The notes under the pieces are model-generated. The model was not told the DNA's origin and did not search any database. It saw only the letters and a list, made by a program, of their open reading frames with translations. A stretch of 64,000 nt of DNA from Rhodopseudomonas palustris (GTDB lineage: Bacteria; Pseudomonadota; Alphaproteobacteria; Rhizobiales; Xanthobacteraceae), in assembly GCF_003591005.1 (NCBI RefSeq), contig NZ_QYYD01000024.1, forward strand, positions 20,007-84,006. The letters are read 5' to 3'. This document shows, piece after piece, positions 1-9,833 of this stretch. Each line of letters opens with the position of its first letter. Position 1 is the first letter of the stretch. A program made the translations under genes and the position numbers.

Positions 1-67
1 GCATCCACGCCTTGCTGCCGGAAACGCCGAAAAGGCGTGGATGGCCGGGACAAGCCCGGCCATGACG
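1..67. repeat. Palindromic intergenic repeat, truncated by window edge
   Basis: The stretch pairs GGCGTGGATGGCCGGG and CCCGGCCATGACG elements that recur at 49555-49644 and 51279-51368. Only the right part of the unit is inside the window. It is a family-typical intergenic palindrome rather than a gene. Confidence 0.75.
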
Positions 68-194
68 AAGTTTGTTAGCAAATCCATCGGCCATGGTTCG
101 AGAGGACGCTTCTCGCCTCCTCACCATGAGCTCGTGCGTGAAGCGCCGTCCGATTGACGAGGCGCCGAGCCTATCGACTCGGCGCCCCACGTCC

Positions 195-1349
195 TCAGTC
201 CTTCACCGCCTGCCACTTGCCACCCTTGGCGATCAGCACCGTGGGCGGCAGGCGGGCGTCGCCGTCGGCGTTGAACGACAGCGGCCCGGTGATGCCCGGC
301 AGATCCTTGACCTCGGTCAGGCAGGTCTTGATCTGCTCGCGGTTGCCGGCGAGATCGCCGGCGCCGGTGATGCCCTTGCTGTCGATGCAGTGCTTCATCA
401 GCAGCACGCTGTCGTACATCAAGGCCGCCGTGTTGCCGGACGCGACCTTGGCGCGCTTCTGATACTCGGTCGCCCAGGCGTGCACCTTCGGATCCGGATC
501 GTCCGGCCAGAACGGGTTGACCACGGTGGTGCCGTCGCCGGCCGGGCCCGCGATATCGAGGAAGCGCGTCTCCGACATGCCGAGCGCGCCGACGATCGGC
601 TGCTTCAGCCCCTGCTTGCGGATCTCGCGCACGATGTTGCCGCCCTCGTTATAGAGGCCGGCGATCAGGATGCCATCGGGGTTGAGCGACTTCGCCTTGG
701 TGACCTGCGCTGAGTAATCGATGTCGCCGGTCTGGAACGAGATGTTGTCGAGCACCTGGACGTCGCGCTTCTTCAGCTCGGCCGGAAACACGACCGTGCC
801 GTCGACCTTGGTGAAGGCGTCCTTGACGTCGGTGAGGATCACGACCGATTTCACCGGATGGTGCTTCAGCCAGACGTCGAGCATGAAGCCGTTCATCTGG
901 TCAGACGACAGTGCATTGCGGAACGCCCACGGCCGGTTCTTCGCGGCGATGCCGGGTTTGGCCGACGATGCAGTCACGATCGGCGTCTTGTTCTGCACGG
1001 CGATCGGGAACGCGACCTCGCATTCGGCGCTGAAGAACGGGCCGATGATCGCCGCGACCTTGTCGTTGGAGATCAGCTTGCGCGTCAGATTGATCGCCTC
1101 GGCATTCTCACCGCGCGTATCATACACCACGAGTTCGATCTTCCCGCCGGAGGCCTTCTGCAGCTCCTCCTGCGCCATCTTCATCGCGATGTCCTGGTGC
1201 TGGCCGTAGGACGCGCCCTTGCCGGACAGCGGCATCAGCACGCCGATCTTGACGTCGGCCAGCGCCGGCGCGGCGTAGCCGAGCATCAACGCGGCCGCCA
1301 TCGCGGCCAGCCCGCCGGCGCGGACCTGCGCACCCTGTTTCCAACTCAT
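195..1349 (-). CDS. Liv-type ABC transporter substrate-binding protein
   Basis: Periplasmic binding protein of the branched-chain amino acid (LivK) family, 384 aa, the usual length. The N-terminus has a signal peptide ending in PALA before DVKIGVLMPLSGKGASYG, the typical first strand of type 1 binding proteins. I chose the ATG at 1349 because GGGAGG precedes it; a longer frame reaches 1385. It is on the same strand as livHMGF (5685-8863) and probably feeds that permease, although a GntR gene and hydrolases lie between. Despite the family name, such proteins near aromatic catabolic genes often bind aromatic or amide compounds, so the ligand is not predicted. Confidence 0.88.
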   Translation of the reverse strand: MSWKQGAQVRAGGLAAMAAALMLGYAAPALADVKIGVLMPLSGKGASYGQHQDIAMKMAQEELQKASGGKIELVVYDTRGENAEAINLTRKLISNDKVAAIIGPFFSAECEVAFPIAVQNKTPIVTASSAKPGIAAKNRPWAFRNALSSDQMNGFMLDVWLKHHPVKSVVILTDVKDAFTKVDGTVVFPAELKKRDVQVLDNISFQTGDIDYSAQVTKAKSLNPDGILIAGLYNEGGNIVREIRKQGLKQPIVGALGMSETRFLDIAGPAGDGTTVVNPFWPDDPDPKVHAWATEYQKRAKVASGNTAALMYDSVLLMKHCIDSKGITGAGDLAGNREQIKTCLTEVKDLPGITGPLSFNADGDARLPPTVLIAKGGKWQAVKD

Positions 1350-1380
1350 CTTCAGACCTCCCCTATGCAACGCATATCGC

Positions 1381-1414
1381 GTCATTATTTTTGCGAAATT
1401 TATTATGACGTCAA
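1381..1414 (-). promoter_or_regulatory. Putative promoter with imperfect inverted repeat upstream of the binding-protein gene
   Basis: On the minus strand TTGACG (1414-1409) is followed by an AT-rich -10 region. The stretch is bracketed by GTCATTA and TTATGAC, an inverted repeat matching at six of seven positions. It may be an operator for the adjacent GntR protein; no functional evidence is visible. Confidence 0.35.
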
Positions 1415-1517
1415 TGTTATATGTGATGCAAGCGCTGCCGCTTTATAACGCGCGAACGCGCAGCGCCGCCCGAGGGCGGCGCTGCGACAGTTCGGCGATA
1501 GAGGAAGACGTGAGGCT

Positions 1518-2327
1518 TTAGGCGACGCGGGCGCGGGCGCGTTTGGCAGCCGGCTTCTGCGGCTTGGCGCGCTCCGCGGCCGCTTTGTCCTTTTTGAGCG
1601 GCGCCGGGGCTGATCGGCCCTCGCCCTTTTCCATCATGCCACCGATCACGCTGGCCGCGTGCTGGAAGTGCTGCTTGAGCACGTCGCAGGCGCGCAGGTC
1701 ACGGGCCAAGGCCAGCTCCTTGATCTGCTTGTGCTCCTCGGCGATCGTCGGGTGGATGTCGGTGTAGACCACGAAGCGGCGGCGGTAGCGCTCGAGCTGA
1801 TCGTACAGAATGTCGCAGAAATGCAGCAGCCACGGCGAGCCGCAGCCGGATTCGAGTGCTTCGTGAAAGGCCCGGTTGCGCCGTTCCCATTCGTCGTGAA
1901 ACGTCTTGGGCTCGCGGTGCGCCTGGTTCTCCAGCTTGTTGAGCTGGTAGTAGCTGGTGACGACGGCATTCTCCCACTCGTCGCCGCCGAATTTGATCGA
2001 GCGCTCCAGCGACAGCACCGAGAACTGGATGCGCAGATCGGCGATATCGAGCAGCTCCTCGCGGGTCGCTGGCGCGACGAAGAAGCCGCGCTGGCCCTCG
2101 GCCACCGCGAGCCCCTCGAGCGCGACGCGCGACAACGCCTCGCGCACCGGGCTGAGGCCGATGTTGTAGCGCTCGCGCAGCGCATCGGGCTGCAGTTTGT
2201 CGTCGGGCGCGAATTCGCCGTGAATGATGTCGTCGTGAATGCGCTGATAGGCTTCGTCGGCCAGCGTCTTCGGCGCATCGATCAGGCGTCGCGGCGCCGG
2301 TCCCCAGGGAAGCTTGCTTTTGGTCAT
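1518..2327 (-). CDS. GntR-family (FCD type) transcriptional regulator
   Basis: Predicted DNA-binding regulator of 269 aa. The N-terminal third is a winged helix (YQRIHDDIIHGEF, then LSPVREALSRVALEGL and a wing ending GFFVAP). The C-terminal two thirds are helical, as in FadR-like FCD ligand-binding domains, with a basic Lys/Ala/Arg-rich tail. The start is the ATG at 2327; a TTG at 2369 would add 14 residues. It lies between the binding-protein gene and the hydrolase operon and is the natural candidate to control module 1, including the palindrome at 8896-8920. Target assignment is inference. Confidence 0.88.
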   Translation of the reverse strand: MTKSKLPWGPAPRRLIDAPKTLADEAYQRIHDDIIHGEFAPDDKLQPDALRERYNIGLSPVREALSRVALEGLAVAEGQRGFFVAPATREELLDIADLRIQFSVLSLERSIKFGGDEWENAVVTSYYQLNKLENQAHREPKTFHDEWERRNRAFHEALESGCGSPWLLHFCDILYDQLERYRRRFVVYTDIHPTIAEEHKQIKELALARDLRACDVLKQHFQHAASVIGGMMEKGEGRSAPAPLKKDKAAAERAKPQKPAAKRARARVA

Positions 2328-2416
2328 GATTTCATCAATCTCGCCGACTGGCGCTCGCTTGGGCATCAACTCGGCGGGGATCCAGCCACCGATTCGCCTG
2401 CAAAACAGGCAATCAT

Positions 2417-2448
2417 ATAAAATATAGAGCTCCCATAAAATCTAGAGC
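2417..2448. repeat. Two 14-bp direct repeats upstream of the GntR gene
   Basis: ATAAAATATAGAGC (2417-2430) and ATAAAATCTAGAGC (2435-2448) differ at one base and are spaced 18 bp apart, just under two helical turns. They lie in the 100-bp gap before the GntR start, where autoregulatory sites would be expected. Confidence 0.45.
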
Positions 2449-2468
2449 CAAATTTGTCGAAGCTCGAT

Positions 2469-3110
2469 CTACTTGGCCCAGGCCTCTGCGACCTCTTTTC
2501 CACCCATCACGTCACCGAAAAGGAACCCCACGTTTGTCAACGTCGCGTCGTGCAGTGGCGGCGTGTGCGAGGCGACGCAATCGGAAGCCAGCACCGCGTA
2601 AAATCCCCGGCATACGGCATCACGCAGGCTTGTTTCGACACACACATTGGTTTGCACGCCAGCAAATACGATGGTTCGGATTCCCCGGTCGCGCAACAGC
2701 TTTTCAACTTCGGTGCCGACGAACGCGCTGTAGCTGTGCTTGTCGATCAACGCCTCGCCCGGCGCCGACGCGACGCCGTATAGTTCGCGTCCCCAGCTTC
2801 CGGTTCCGCAGCACACCTCCGTGCTACGTTCGCGCTGCTTGGCCAGCATGCCCGGCGGCAGCTGCTCGGGATCGTAGTTCGCCCGGATCCACAACACCGG
2901 CACACCGCGTGCGCGCGCGGCATTGACCAGCGACATGATGGCGGGCACCACGGCGCGGCACGCCGACACGTCCTTGCCGACAATGCGTTCGACATAGCCC
3001 TGCTCGGCGCAGAAATCGTTCTGCATGTCGATCACCATCACGGCGGTGTGGCCGGGATCGAGCCGTTTCGCGGCGGTGTCGAGCAGATCGTGTGGTTGCG
3101 TCATTGTCAT
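2469..3110 (-). CDS. Isochorismatase-family cysteine hydrolase
   Basis: Cytosolic hydrolase of 213 aa from the nicotinamidase/isochorismatase/N-carbamoylsarcosine amidase family. The triad is visible: Asp28 in VIDMQNDF, Lys124 in LIDKHSYSAF and Cys157 in TNVCVETS; an active-site Cys points to C-N (amide or carbamoyl) hydrolysis rather than isochorismate chemistry. The start at 3110 follows a GGAAAGG ribosome site. It is the last gene of the minus-strand run that begins with livH and lies 12 bp after the amidohydrolase. Within the operon it probably hydrolyses an amide released by an upstream enzyme; the exact substrate is unknown. Confidence 0.9.
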   Translation of the reverse strand: MTMTQPHDLLDTAAKRLDPGHTAVMVIDMQNDFCAEQGYVERIVGKDVSACRAVVPAIMSLVNAARARGVPVLWIRANYDPEQLPPGMLAKQRERSTEVCCGTGSWGRELYGVASAPGEALIDKHSYSAFVGTEVEKLLRDRGIRTIVFAGVQTNVCVETSLRDAVCRGFYAVLASDCVASHTPPLHDATLTNVGFLFGDVMGGKEVAEAWAK

Positions 3111-3122
3111 CGCCTTTCCTGA

Positions 3123-4847
3123 TCAGCCGAACAGGCCGGTGTCGTGCACCGGCTTGCCGGCCAGCAGCGTCGCCAGAACCTTCGCGTTGCGGATGTCGCC
3201 TTCCGGCATAGTCATGATGTCGCCCGACAGCACCACCAGATCGGCCAGCTTGCCGGGCTCCAGCGAGCCGATGCGATGCTCCCAGAACGCCGCGCGCGCG
3301 GCGTTGAAGGTGTACATCCGCAGCGCCTCGTGCCGCGTCAGCTTCTGCTGTGGCAAGCCGAACGCATGACCGGTGACGCCATCGCGCCGCGCCAGCATCT
3401 GCCAGAACGAGAAGATGGGATCGTACGGCCGCCCGTCGGTCGATTGCGCCACCGGCACGCCGGCATCGAGCCAATCGCGGAACGGGATGGCGCCGGCGGC
3501 GAGCTTATCGCCAAAGCTCTTCAAGTACACCCACCCGTAGTTCCACAGGAAGTTGGTGGTGCTGGTCGGGATCACGCCGAGGTCGCGGCACATTGCCATG
3601 TTGTCGGCGCTAGGAAACTGGCAGTGCTCGATAACGAAACGCTTGTCGCGGATCGGCTGCTCGCGGTCGATCTCGGCGAACATCGCCAGCACCTTGTCGA
3701 TGGCGCCGCCGCCGGCGCACTGCACCTGCAGGCGCAGCCCGGCGCGCGCGGCGCGGGTCAGGATGCCGCTGAAGTTGTCGTCGCTGGTGAGCTGAATGCC
3801 GGTCCACAAATGACCGCGCGCGCCCACATAGGGCTGCCGCATCAGCGACGCGCCGATCGCAGTGGCGCTGTCGAACGAAAAGCCGAGCCCGCCGAACTTG
3901 AGAAGATCGTCGCCGAAGCCGTCGCCGCCGGCATACAGCGCGGTCTCCGCGATCAGCCGGTCGCCGGCCGCCGTGTCGTTGTAGAGCGACACCGGATAGG
4001 AGATCACGAAGTACGTGCGCACGGTGAGTTTCTTGCGCGCCCACAGATCGAGATAGACGCGCTGCGGTCCCTTGGGGATGCCGTGGCCTTCGTAGATCGC
4101 AGTGATCCCGGCGCGGTTGAACGCGCGCATCGCCGTCTCGACGCCGGCATAGACGAGCTCCGGCGTCAACGGCGGGATCATCGGAAACAACGCGCGACCG
4201 GGATGAAAGCCGCCGAACGTATCCGGCATCACCTTGGGGAAGTTGTAGTCGAGAAACACGCCGGTGAGCTCACCCGCATCGTCGCGTCCGACCACCACGC
4301 CTTCCGGCGCGATGGTGTCGCGACCAAGCCCAGCCGCGCGCAGCGCCGCGGTGTTGGCGATCGCGGCGCCCGGCGCCAGCATCAGCTGCGGCTGGATGTA
4401 GACGGGATTGTCCGGCGACACCTTGTCGAGATCGTGCCGCGTCGGCCAGCCGCCGGCGCCGAACATCTGCGGATAGGAAAACGCTTCGGGCTCGCCGGCC
4501 AGCGGATTGAACACGATCCACTCGCCCGGCTTGCGCTTGCTCACCTCGCGCGCGACGACCGCCAGCACATCGTCGATCGACTTCGGATTGTTGAACGACG
4601 GCAGCACCATCTGCAGGCCGACATCGTCCATGTGCGGATGCGCATCGACGAAGCCGGGTACCACCGCCCGGCCCTGCAGATCGACGACGCGCGTGCCGTC
4701 GCCCGCCGAAGCCAGGATGTCGGCGGCGCGCCCGACCGCAACGATCTCTTCAGCCCGGATCGACAGAGCCTCGGCAACGTCGTCGCCGGCATTGACGGTG
4801 TAGATCGGCCCGTTGTGGAGGATGAGATCCGGCGCCAACGACGTCAC
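3123..4847 (-). CDS. Amidohydrolase family protein (YtcJ-like)
   Basis: Metal-dependent hydrolase of 574 aa. The N-terminus has the small beta-sandwich of the superfamily (LILHNGPIYTVNAG) and ends GRAVVPGFVDAHPHMDD, carrying the HxH metal motif. Further metal or active-site motifs are VIEHCQFPS and QSTDGRPYDP near the C-terminus. I use the GTG at 4847 because its GTGA overlaps the stop of the upstream gene, which indicates translational coupling; the frame stays open further upstream, but that part is antisense-like. The YtcJ group acts on N-acyl, amide or cyclic amide bonds. Its neighbours, a creatininase homologue and a Cys hydrolase, fit a series of C-N cleavages. Confidence 0.88.
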   Translation of the reverse strand: MTSLAPDLILHNGPIYTVNAGDDVAEALSIRAEEIVAVGRAADILASAGDGTRVVDLQGRAVVPGFVDAHPHMDDVGLQMVLPSFNNPKSIDDVLAVVAREVSKRKPGEWIVFNPLAGEPEAFSYPQMFGAGGWPTRHDLDKVSPDNPVYIQPQLMLAPGAAIANTAALRAAGLGRDTIAPEGVVVGRDDAGELTGVFLDYNFPKVMPDTFGGFHPGRALFPMIPPLTPELVYAGVETAMRAFNRAGITAIYEGHGIPKGPQRVYLDLWARKKLTVRTYFVISYPVSLYNDTAAGDRLIAETALYAGGDGFGDDLLKFGGLGFSFDSATAIGASLMRQPYVGARGHLWTGIQLTSDDNFSGILTRAARAGLRLQVQCAGGGAIDKVLAMFAEIDREQPIRDKRFVIEHCQFPSADNMAMCRDLGVIPTSTTNFLWNYGWVYLKSFGDKLAAGAIPFRDWLDAGVPVAQSTDGRPYDPIFSFWQMLARRDGVTGHAFGLPQQKLTRHEALRMYTFNAARAAFWEHRIGSLEPGKLADLVVLSGDIMTMPEGDIRNAKVLATLLAGKPVHDTGLFG

Positions 4848-5683
4848 CGCGCTGCTCCCACCTGGGCTGCGATCGCCGCCGCCACCAGCTCGGCGTGCTG
4901 CGCCATCATGGTCTCGCCGAACTCGCGATCGGATGCGGCCGGATCGCCGAGATAACCCTGCGGCGTCTTGGCCCGCGCGTGGTCGCCGCCCTTGCGCCAT
5001 TCGGAAATGTCCTCGACGCCGAAATCCGTCGAGCGCAACGCCGGCAGCAATTCGTCGCGCACCAGCCCGGGATAGGCGGCCCACATCGACGAGGTCTCGA
5101 ACTTGCCGGCATGGACGTCGAAGTAGCGGCTCGGACGCTCGACCTCCGAATGGGTCGGCAGGATGTGAGGATCGTCCGCGGCAATGCCGACCCGGGCGAA
5201 GAACGACGGGGCGCCGACGAAGTAAGCGGCGATCGCAGCCTCGTCCGCGCCGCGCGCGATGCCAGCGTGAACCGTGCGGTTATGCAGCGCATCGCCGTGA
5301 CCGGAGATGCAGAACAGCCGGGCAAAACTGTCCTTCTTCAGGCTCTTGATCAGATCGACGATCAGTTCGATGACGATCTCCGGCCGCACCACGAAGGTGC
5401 CCGGGAATGCGCCGGACACCTGGTTCACGCCCCAATAGAACGGCGGCATGATCACGCTGTCGATGCCGCGCTCAGCGAGCAGACGGCGCACCCGCCGCAG
5501 TAGTTCGGACGGCATATAGACGTCGGTGCCAAGCGGCAGATGCGGCCCGTGTTGTTCGATGACACCCAGCCCCCACAGCACCACCGCGCGGCGCTCCGCC
5601 GCGCGCGCGATCTCGGGGAACGTCATGTCCGCCATGGTGTCGCGGAAGATCGAATAGCCCTGCGGCGTCTCGTCGGCACTCAT
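4844..5683 (-). CDS. Creatininase family protein
   Basis: Predicted cytosolic metal-dependent amidohydrolase of 279 aa. The signature VIEQHGPHLPLGTDVYMP supplies Glu, His and Asp ligands, and SGHGDALHN corresponds to the family's second metal and substrate loop (usually NGHGGN). The start ATG at 5683 is one base from the livF stop, so it belongs to the transporter operon. Family members open cyclic amides or cleave formamides (creatinine, ribosylaminopyrimidine formamide and others). Substrate is unknown here. The DA in place of the usual GN in the second motif suggests a subfamily outside classical creatininases. Confidence 0.87.
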   Translation of the reverse strand: MSADETPQGYSIFRDTMADMTFPEIARAAERRAVVLWGLGVIEQHGPHLPLGTDVYMPSELLRRVRRLLAERGIDSVIMPPFYWGVNQVSGAFPGTFVVRPEIVIELIVDLIKSLKKDSFARLFCISGHGDALHNRTVHAGIARGADEAAIAAYFVGAPSFFARVGIAADDPHILPTHSEVERPSRYFDVHAGKFETSSMWAAYPGLVRDELLPALRSTDFGVEDISEWRKGGDHARAKTPQGYLGDPAASDREFGETMMAQHAELVAAAIAAQVGAAR

Positions 5684-5684
5684 G

Positions 5685-6385
5685 TCAAACTCCGAGATAG
5701 GCTTCCTGAATCCGGGGATCGTCGGCGAGATCCGCGCCCTGCAACACGACCTCGCCGTTCTCGAGGACGTAGGCGCGATCGGCGATGTGGAGCGCCTGGT
5801 TGGCGTTCTGCTCGACCAGCAGCACGGTGACATCGCCTTCGGCTTTCAGTGCCTGCACCAGTTCGAAGATCTTGGCGGTGATCAGCGGCGCCAGGCCGAG
5901 CGACGGCTCGTCGAGCATCAACAGCCGCGGCCGCGACATCAGCGCGCGGGCGATCACCAGCATCTGCTGCTCGCCGCCGGACAATGTGCCGGCGCGCTGC
6001 TTCAGCCGCTCACGCAGGATCGGAAACCGCGTCAGCATCTGATCGAGATCGCGGGCGATCTCCGCATGATCGTGCCGCGCATAGGCGCCGAGGACGAGAT
6101 TCTCCCGCACCGTCATCTGCTTCAGCGTCGAACGGCCTTCGAGCACCAGGGCAAGGCCGCGGCGCATCACTTCCGCCGGGCGCTGATTGGCGATCGCCGC
6201 GCTGTCGAAATCGATCGAGCCGCGCTCGATCGGCTGTAGCCCGGCGATGGCCTTGAGCAACGTGCTCTTGCCGGCGCCGTTGGGGCCGATCAGCGCCACG
6301 ATCTCGCCACGGGCGACGTCGATCGAGACGTCGCGGACCGCGGCGATGCGGCCGTAGCTGACGCCGAGATTGCGCACCGACAGCA

Positions 6386-6389
<4 letters not shown>
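5685..6389 (-). CDS. livF: Liv-type ABC transporter ATP-binding protein (LivF)
   Basis: ATPase of 234 aa with Walker A GPNGAGKST, ABC signature LSGGEQQM and Walker B LLMLDEPSLGL followed by the LivF-typical LAP. The start ATG at 6389 overlaps the livG stop as ATGA. It energises import with LivG and the LivHM permease. It is followed directly by the creatininase gene, which ties the transporter to the hydrolases and so suggests the imported substrate is what they act on. Confidence 0.93.
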
Positions 6390-7167
<778 letters not shown>

Positions 7168-7171
<4 letters not shown>

Positions 7172-7983
7172 TGGCGTACTCCGACAATGCCGGACGGGCG
7201 CACGATCATGATCACGATCAGCAGCACGCCGAACGCCGTCATGCGCCATTCCTGAGCGTCGCCGAGCCGCAGCAGCTCGGGCAGGATGGTGACGACGCAG
7301 GCGCCGACCGCGGCGCCGTAGAAGCTGCCCATGCCGCCCAGCACCACCATGATGAAGATTTCGGCCGAGCGATGGAAACCGAATTGGCCGGGATCGATGA
7401 AGGTCGCGTAGTGCGCGAACAATCCGCCGCCAATGCCGGCGACGGCGGCGCCGAGGCTGAACATCGCCACCTTGATACGCGTCAAATTAATGCCGATCAC
7501 TTCGGCGGCGAGCTCGTCCTCGCGCACCGCCGCGACCGCGCGGCCGATCCGTGAATTGCGGATCTGGAAGCACAGCAGCAGCGCCAGCGCTGCGACCAAT
7601 GCAACGATCGGCAGCGTGGTGTCGGCCGGAATGCCGCCGAGACCCGACGCCGCCCCGGTCGGCTCGAAATTCAGGAAGAACACCCGGACGATCTCGCCGA
7701 ACCCCATCGTCATGATGATGAGATACACGCCCTTGATCCGCAGCGACGGAATGCCAACCAGCACGCCGACGATGCCGGCCAGCGCGCCGCCGCAGGCGAT
7801 CGCCAGCGCATAGGGCCAATGCAACTCGGTCGTCAGATACGCGGAGGCGTAGCCGCCGATCGCCATGAAGCCGCCCTGCCCGAGCGACAGCAGCCCGGCC
7901 GACACCGGCAGATACAGGCTGAGCGCCAGCACGATGTTGATGCAGGTGAAGATCAGCACCGACTCGACATAGGGATCGAGCAT
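7168..7983 (-). CDS. livM: Liv-type ABC transporter permease (LivM)
   Basis: Inner-membrane permease of 271 aa made almost entirely of hydrophobic helices. It includes the LivM hallmarks LSLGQGGFMAIGGYASAYLT near the N-terminus and an IGRAVAAVREDELAAE cytoplasmic loop. It starts at 7983, one base after the end of livH, and overlaps livG by 4 bp. It forms the channel with LivH. Confidence 0.92.
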
Positions 7984-7984
7984 C

Positions 7985-8863
7985 TCAGCCCTCGACGTGC
8001 GCGGTGGAGCCGAAGATGCCGCGCGGCCGCAGCAGCAGAACCGCGATGATCACGATGAAGGCGAAGGCATCGCGATAGGACGACGACAGATAGGCGACGC
8101 TGACGACCTCGACCAGGCCGATCACCAGCCCGCCGATCATCGCGCCGTAGACGTTGCCGAGCCCGCCGAGCAGCATCGCCGCGAGCCCCTTGATGCCCAT
8201 GTCGACGCCCATATAGGGCGAGATCGAATTGAACGACATGCCGACCAGCACGCCGGCGATGCCGGCCAGCGCCGAGGCGATCGCGAAGGTGAGGATGATG
8301 ATGCGGTCGCTGCGGATGCCGAGCGTGTTCGAGATCACCATGCTCTCGGCGGTGGCGCGCATCGCCATGCCGACGCGGGTCATCGTCACGAACAGATGCA
8401 GCGCGAACATCAGCCCGATCGACACCGTCAGGATCACCAGCTGCACCGAGGTCAGCGTCACCGGTCCGAGATGCCAGACCTGCGCCTCCATCTGCACCGG
8501 AAAGCCGACCTGCTCGCCGCCGAACACCCGGGTTGCGACTTCCTGCAACACCAGGCCGGCGCCGATCGTGCTGATCATCGGCGCCAGATAATGACCCTTG
8601 CGGGAGCGGATCGGCTTGATCGCGACGAGATAGACCAGCACGCCGACCAGCGCGCCGGCGAGCGCCGCCACCGGCAGCGCCACGGCGACACCGCCGCCGG
8701 TCAACAGCACCATCTGCAACGCGATGAAGGCGCCGACCATGAACACTTCGCCATGGGCCAAGTGCACCAAATGCAACACACCAAATACCAGGGTGTAGCC
8801 GATGGCGATCAGCGCGTAGGCGCCTCCGAGCATCACTCCGTTCAACACCTGCTGCAGCAGCAT
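7985..8863 (-). CDS. livH: Liv-type ABC transporter permease (LivH)
   Basis: Inner-membrane permease of 292 aa, first gene of the minus-strand operon. The family signature is near the N-terminus: VLNGVMLGGAYALIAIGYTL, then HLAHGEVFMVGAF. The loop MRATAESMVISNTLGI precedes the last helices. The promoter must lie in the 105-bp region shared with the divergent dioxygenase gene, which carries a strong palindrome (8896-8920). Confidence 0.93.
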   Translation of the reverse strand: MLLQQVLNGVMLGGAYALIAIGYTLVFGVLHLVHLAHGEVFMVGAFIALQMVLLTGGGVAVALPVAALAGALVGVLVYLVAIKPIRSRKGHYLAPMISTIGAGLVLQEVATRVFGGEQVGFPVQMEAQVWHLGPVTLTSVQLVILTVSIGLMFALHLFVTMTRVGMAMRATAESMVISNTLGIRSDRIIILTFAIASALAGIAGVLVGMSFNSISPYMGVDMGIKGLAAMLLGGLGNVYGAMIGGLVIGLVEVVSVAYLSSSYRDAFAFIVIIAVLLLRPRGIFGSTAHVEG

Positions 8864-8895
8864 CCCGAACCCCCGCCCCGCTCTCCTTACAGATT

Positions 8896-8920
8896 TTATG
8901 CAATTAAGCTGATTGCATAA
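8896..8920. promoter_or_regulatory. Palindromic operator in the divergent livH/dioxygenase promoter region
   Basis: TTATGCAAT (8896-8904) and ATTGCATAA (8912-8920) are perfect inverted 9-mers around a 7-bp spacer. On the minus strand TTGACC (8930-8925) and TTAATT (8907-8902), 17 bp apart, could drive livH. On the plus strand TTGCAT (8913-8918) and TATAAA (8935-8940), 16 bp apart, could drive the dioxygenase. The palindrome overlaps both, which suits a single repressor, most simply the GntR protein at 1518-2327. Confidence 0.65.
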
Positions 8921-8968
8921 TCTTGGTCAACGTATATAAACGCCACAGGAAGTCGGGAGGAGGCGAGG

Positions 8969-9826
8969 ATGGCCCAAATCGTATTTGCCGCGGCGGCGCC
9001 GCATGCCCCAGCGATCGTCGGATTGTTCGACAAGGCGCCGGCCGACTCACAGAAAGTCGTGAAGGACACCTACGCGGCAATCACGCGCGAGCTCATCGCC
9101 GCCAAGCCGGACGTGCTGATCGTGTTCGCCAACGATCACCTCGCCAACAGCCGCATCACCTTCTATCCGGACTTCCTGATCGGAGCCGGTGAGACGCATC
9201 GCGGCCCGCACGAATGGTTTCAGGAATGGATCGGCTGCCGCGACTACGCCGCCAAGGGCAACCCGGCGGTGGCGAAGGCGCTGTTTCAGGGCATGACGCG
9301 GCGTGGCGTGCGGATGTCGCTGCGCGACGAGAATCTCAAGTTTGACGACAACATCTCGGTGCCGGTGACGATGACGAATCTCGACACGACCGAGATCACA
9401 CTGGTGCCGGTGCTGCAGAACTGCACAGTGCCGCCGTTTCCGGACGCCAAGCGCTGCTTCGACGTCGGCCATGCGCTGCGCGACTTCATCGCCAACGACC
9501 TGCCCGCGGACATGCGCGTTGGCCTGTTTGGCTCCGGCGGCCTCAGCCACGAGCCGGGCGGCGTCAAGTACTACAAGATCGACGAGGCGTTCGATCGCCG
9601 CTTCCTCGAACTGAGCGCCGGCGGCGACCACAAAGCGCTGCTGTCCGAGATGACGGTGGAGCGAATGGAAGAGGCCGGCATCGGTGGCACCGCCGAGGTG
9701 CTGTCATGGTTCCCGGTGATGGCCGCGATCGGCGAGAGGCCCGGCCGTTCGTTCGGCTACACCGGGTGGCCGAGCTTCCGCTGCGGCGTCGGCGGGGTGA
9801 TCTGGGATCTCGGCAAGGAACAGTGA
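8969..9826 (+). CDS. LigB-type (class III) extradiol ring-cleavage dioxygenase, catalytic subunit
   Basis: Ring-cleaving Fe(II) dioxygenase catalytic subunit, 285 aa, LigB/protocatechuate 4,5-dioxygenase beta superfamily. Likely iron ligands His12 (PHAP), His57 (NDHLAN) and Glu243 (TAEVLSW) are present, as is a catalytic-type His194 in GLSHEPGG. At the position where LigB relatives, including the second copy in this window, have a conserved His (LEHSVMVP), this protein has Asp127 (FDDNISVP). That suggests a changed substrate or mechanism. The start at 8969 has a GGGAGGAGG ribosome site. The LigA-like small subunit follows after 7 bp. The substrate is probably a dihydroxylated aromatic or heteroaromatic acid; this is inference. 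Confidence 0.88.
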   Translation: MAQIVFAAAAPHAPAIVGLFDKAPADSQKVVKDTYAAITRELIAAKPDVLIVFANDHLANSRITFYPDFLIGAGETHRGPHEWFQEWIGCRDYAAKGNPAVAKALFQGMTRRGVRMSLRDENLKFDDNISVPVTMTNLDTTEITLVPVLQNCTVPPFPDAKRCFDVGHALRDFIANDLPADMRVGLFGSGGLSHEPGGVKYYKIDEAFDRRFLELSAGGDHKALLSEMTVERMEEAGIGGTAEVLSWFPVMAAIGERPGRSFGYTGWPSFRCGVGGVIWDLGKEQ

Positions 9827-9833
9827 GGCGACC

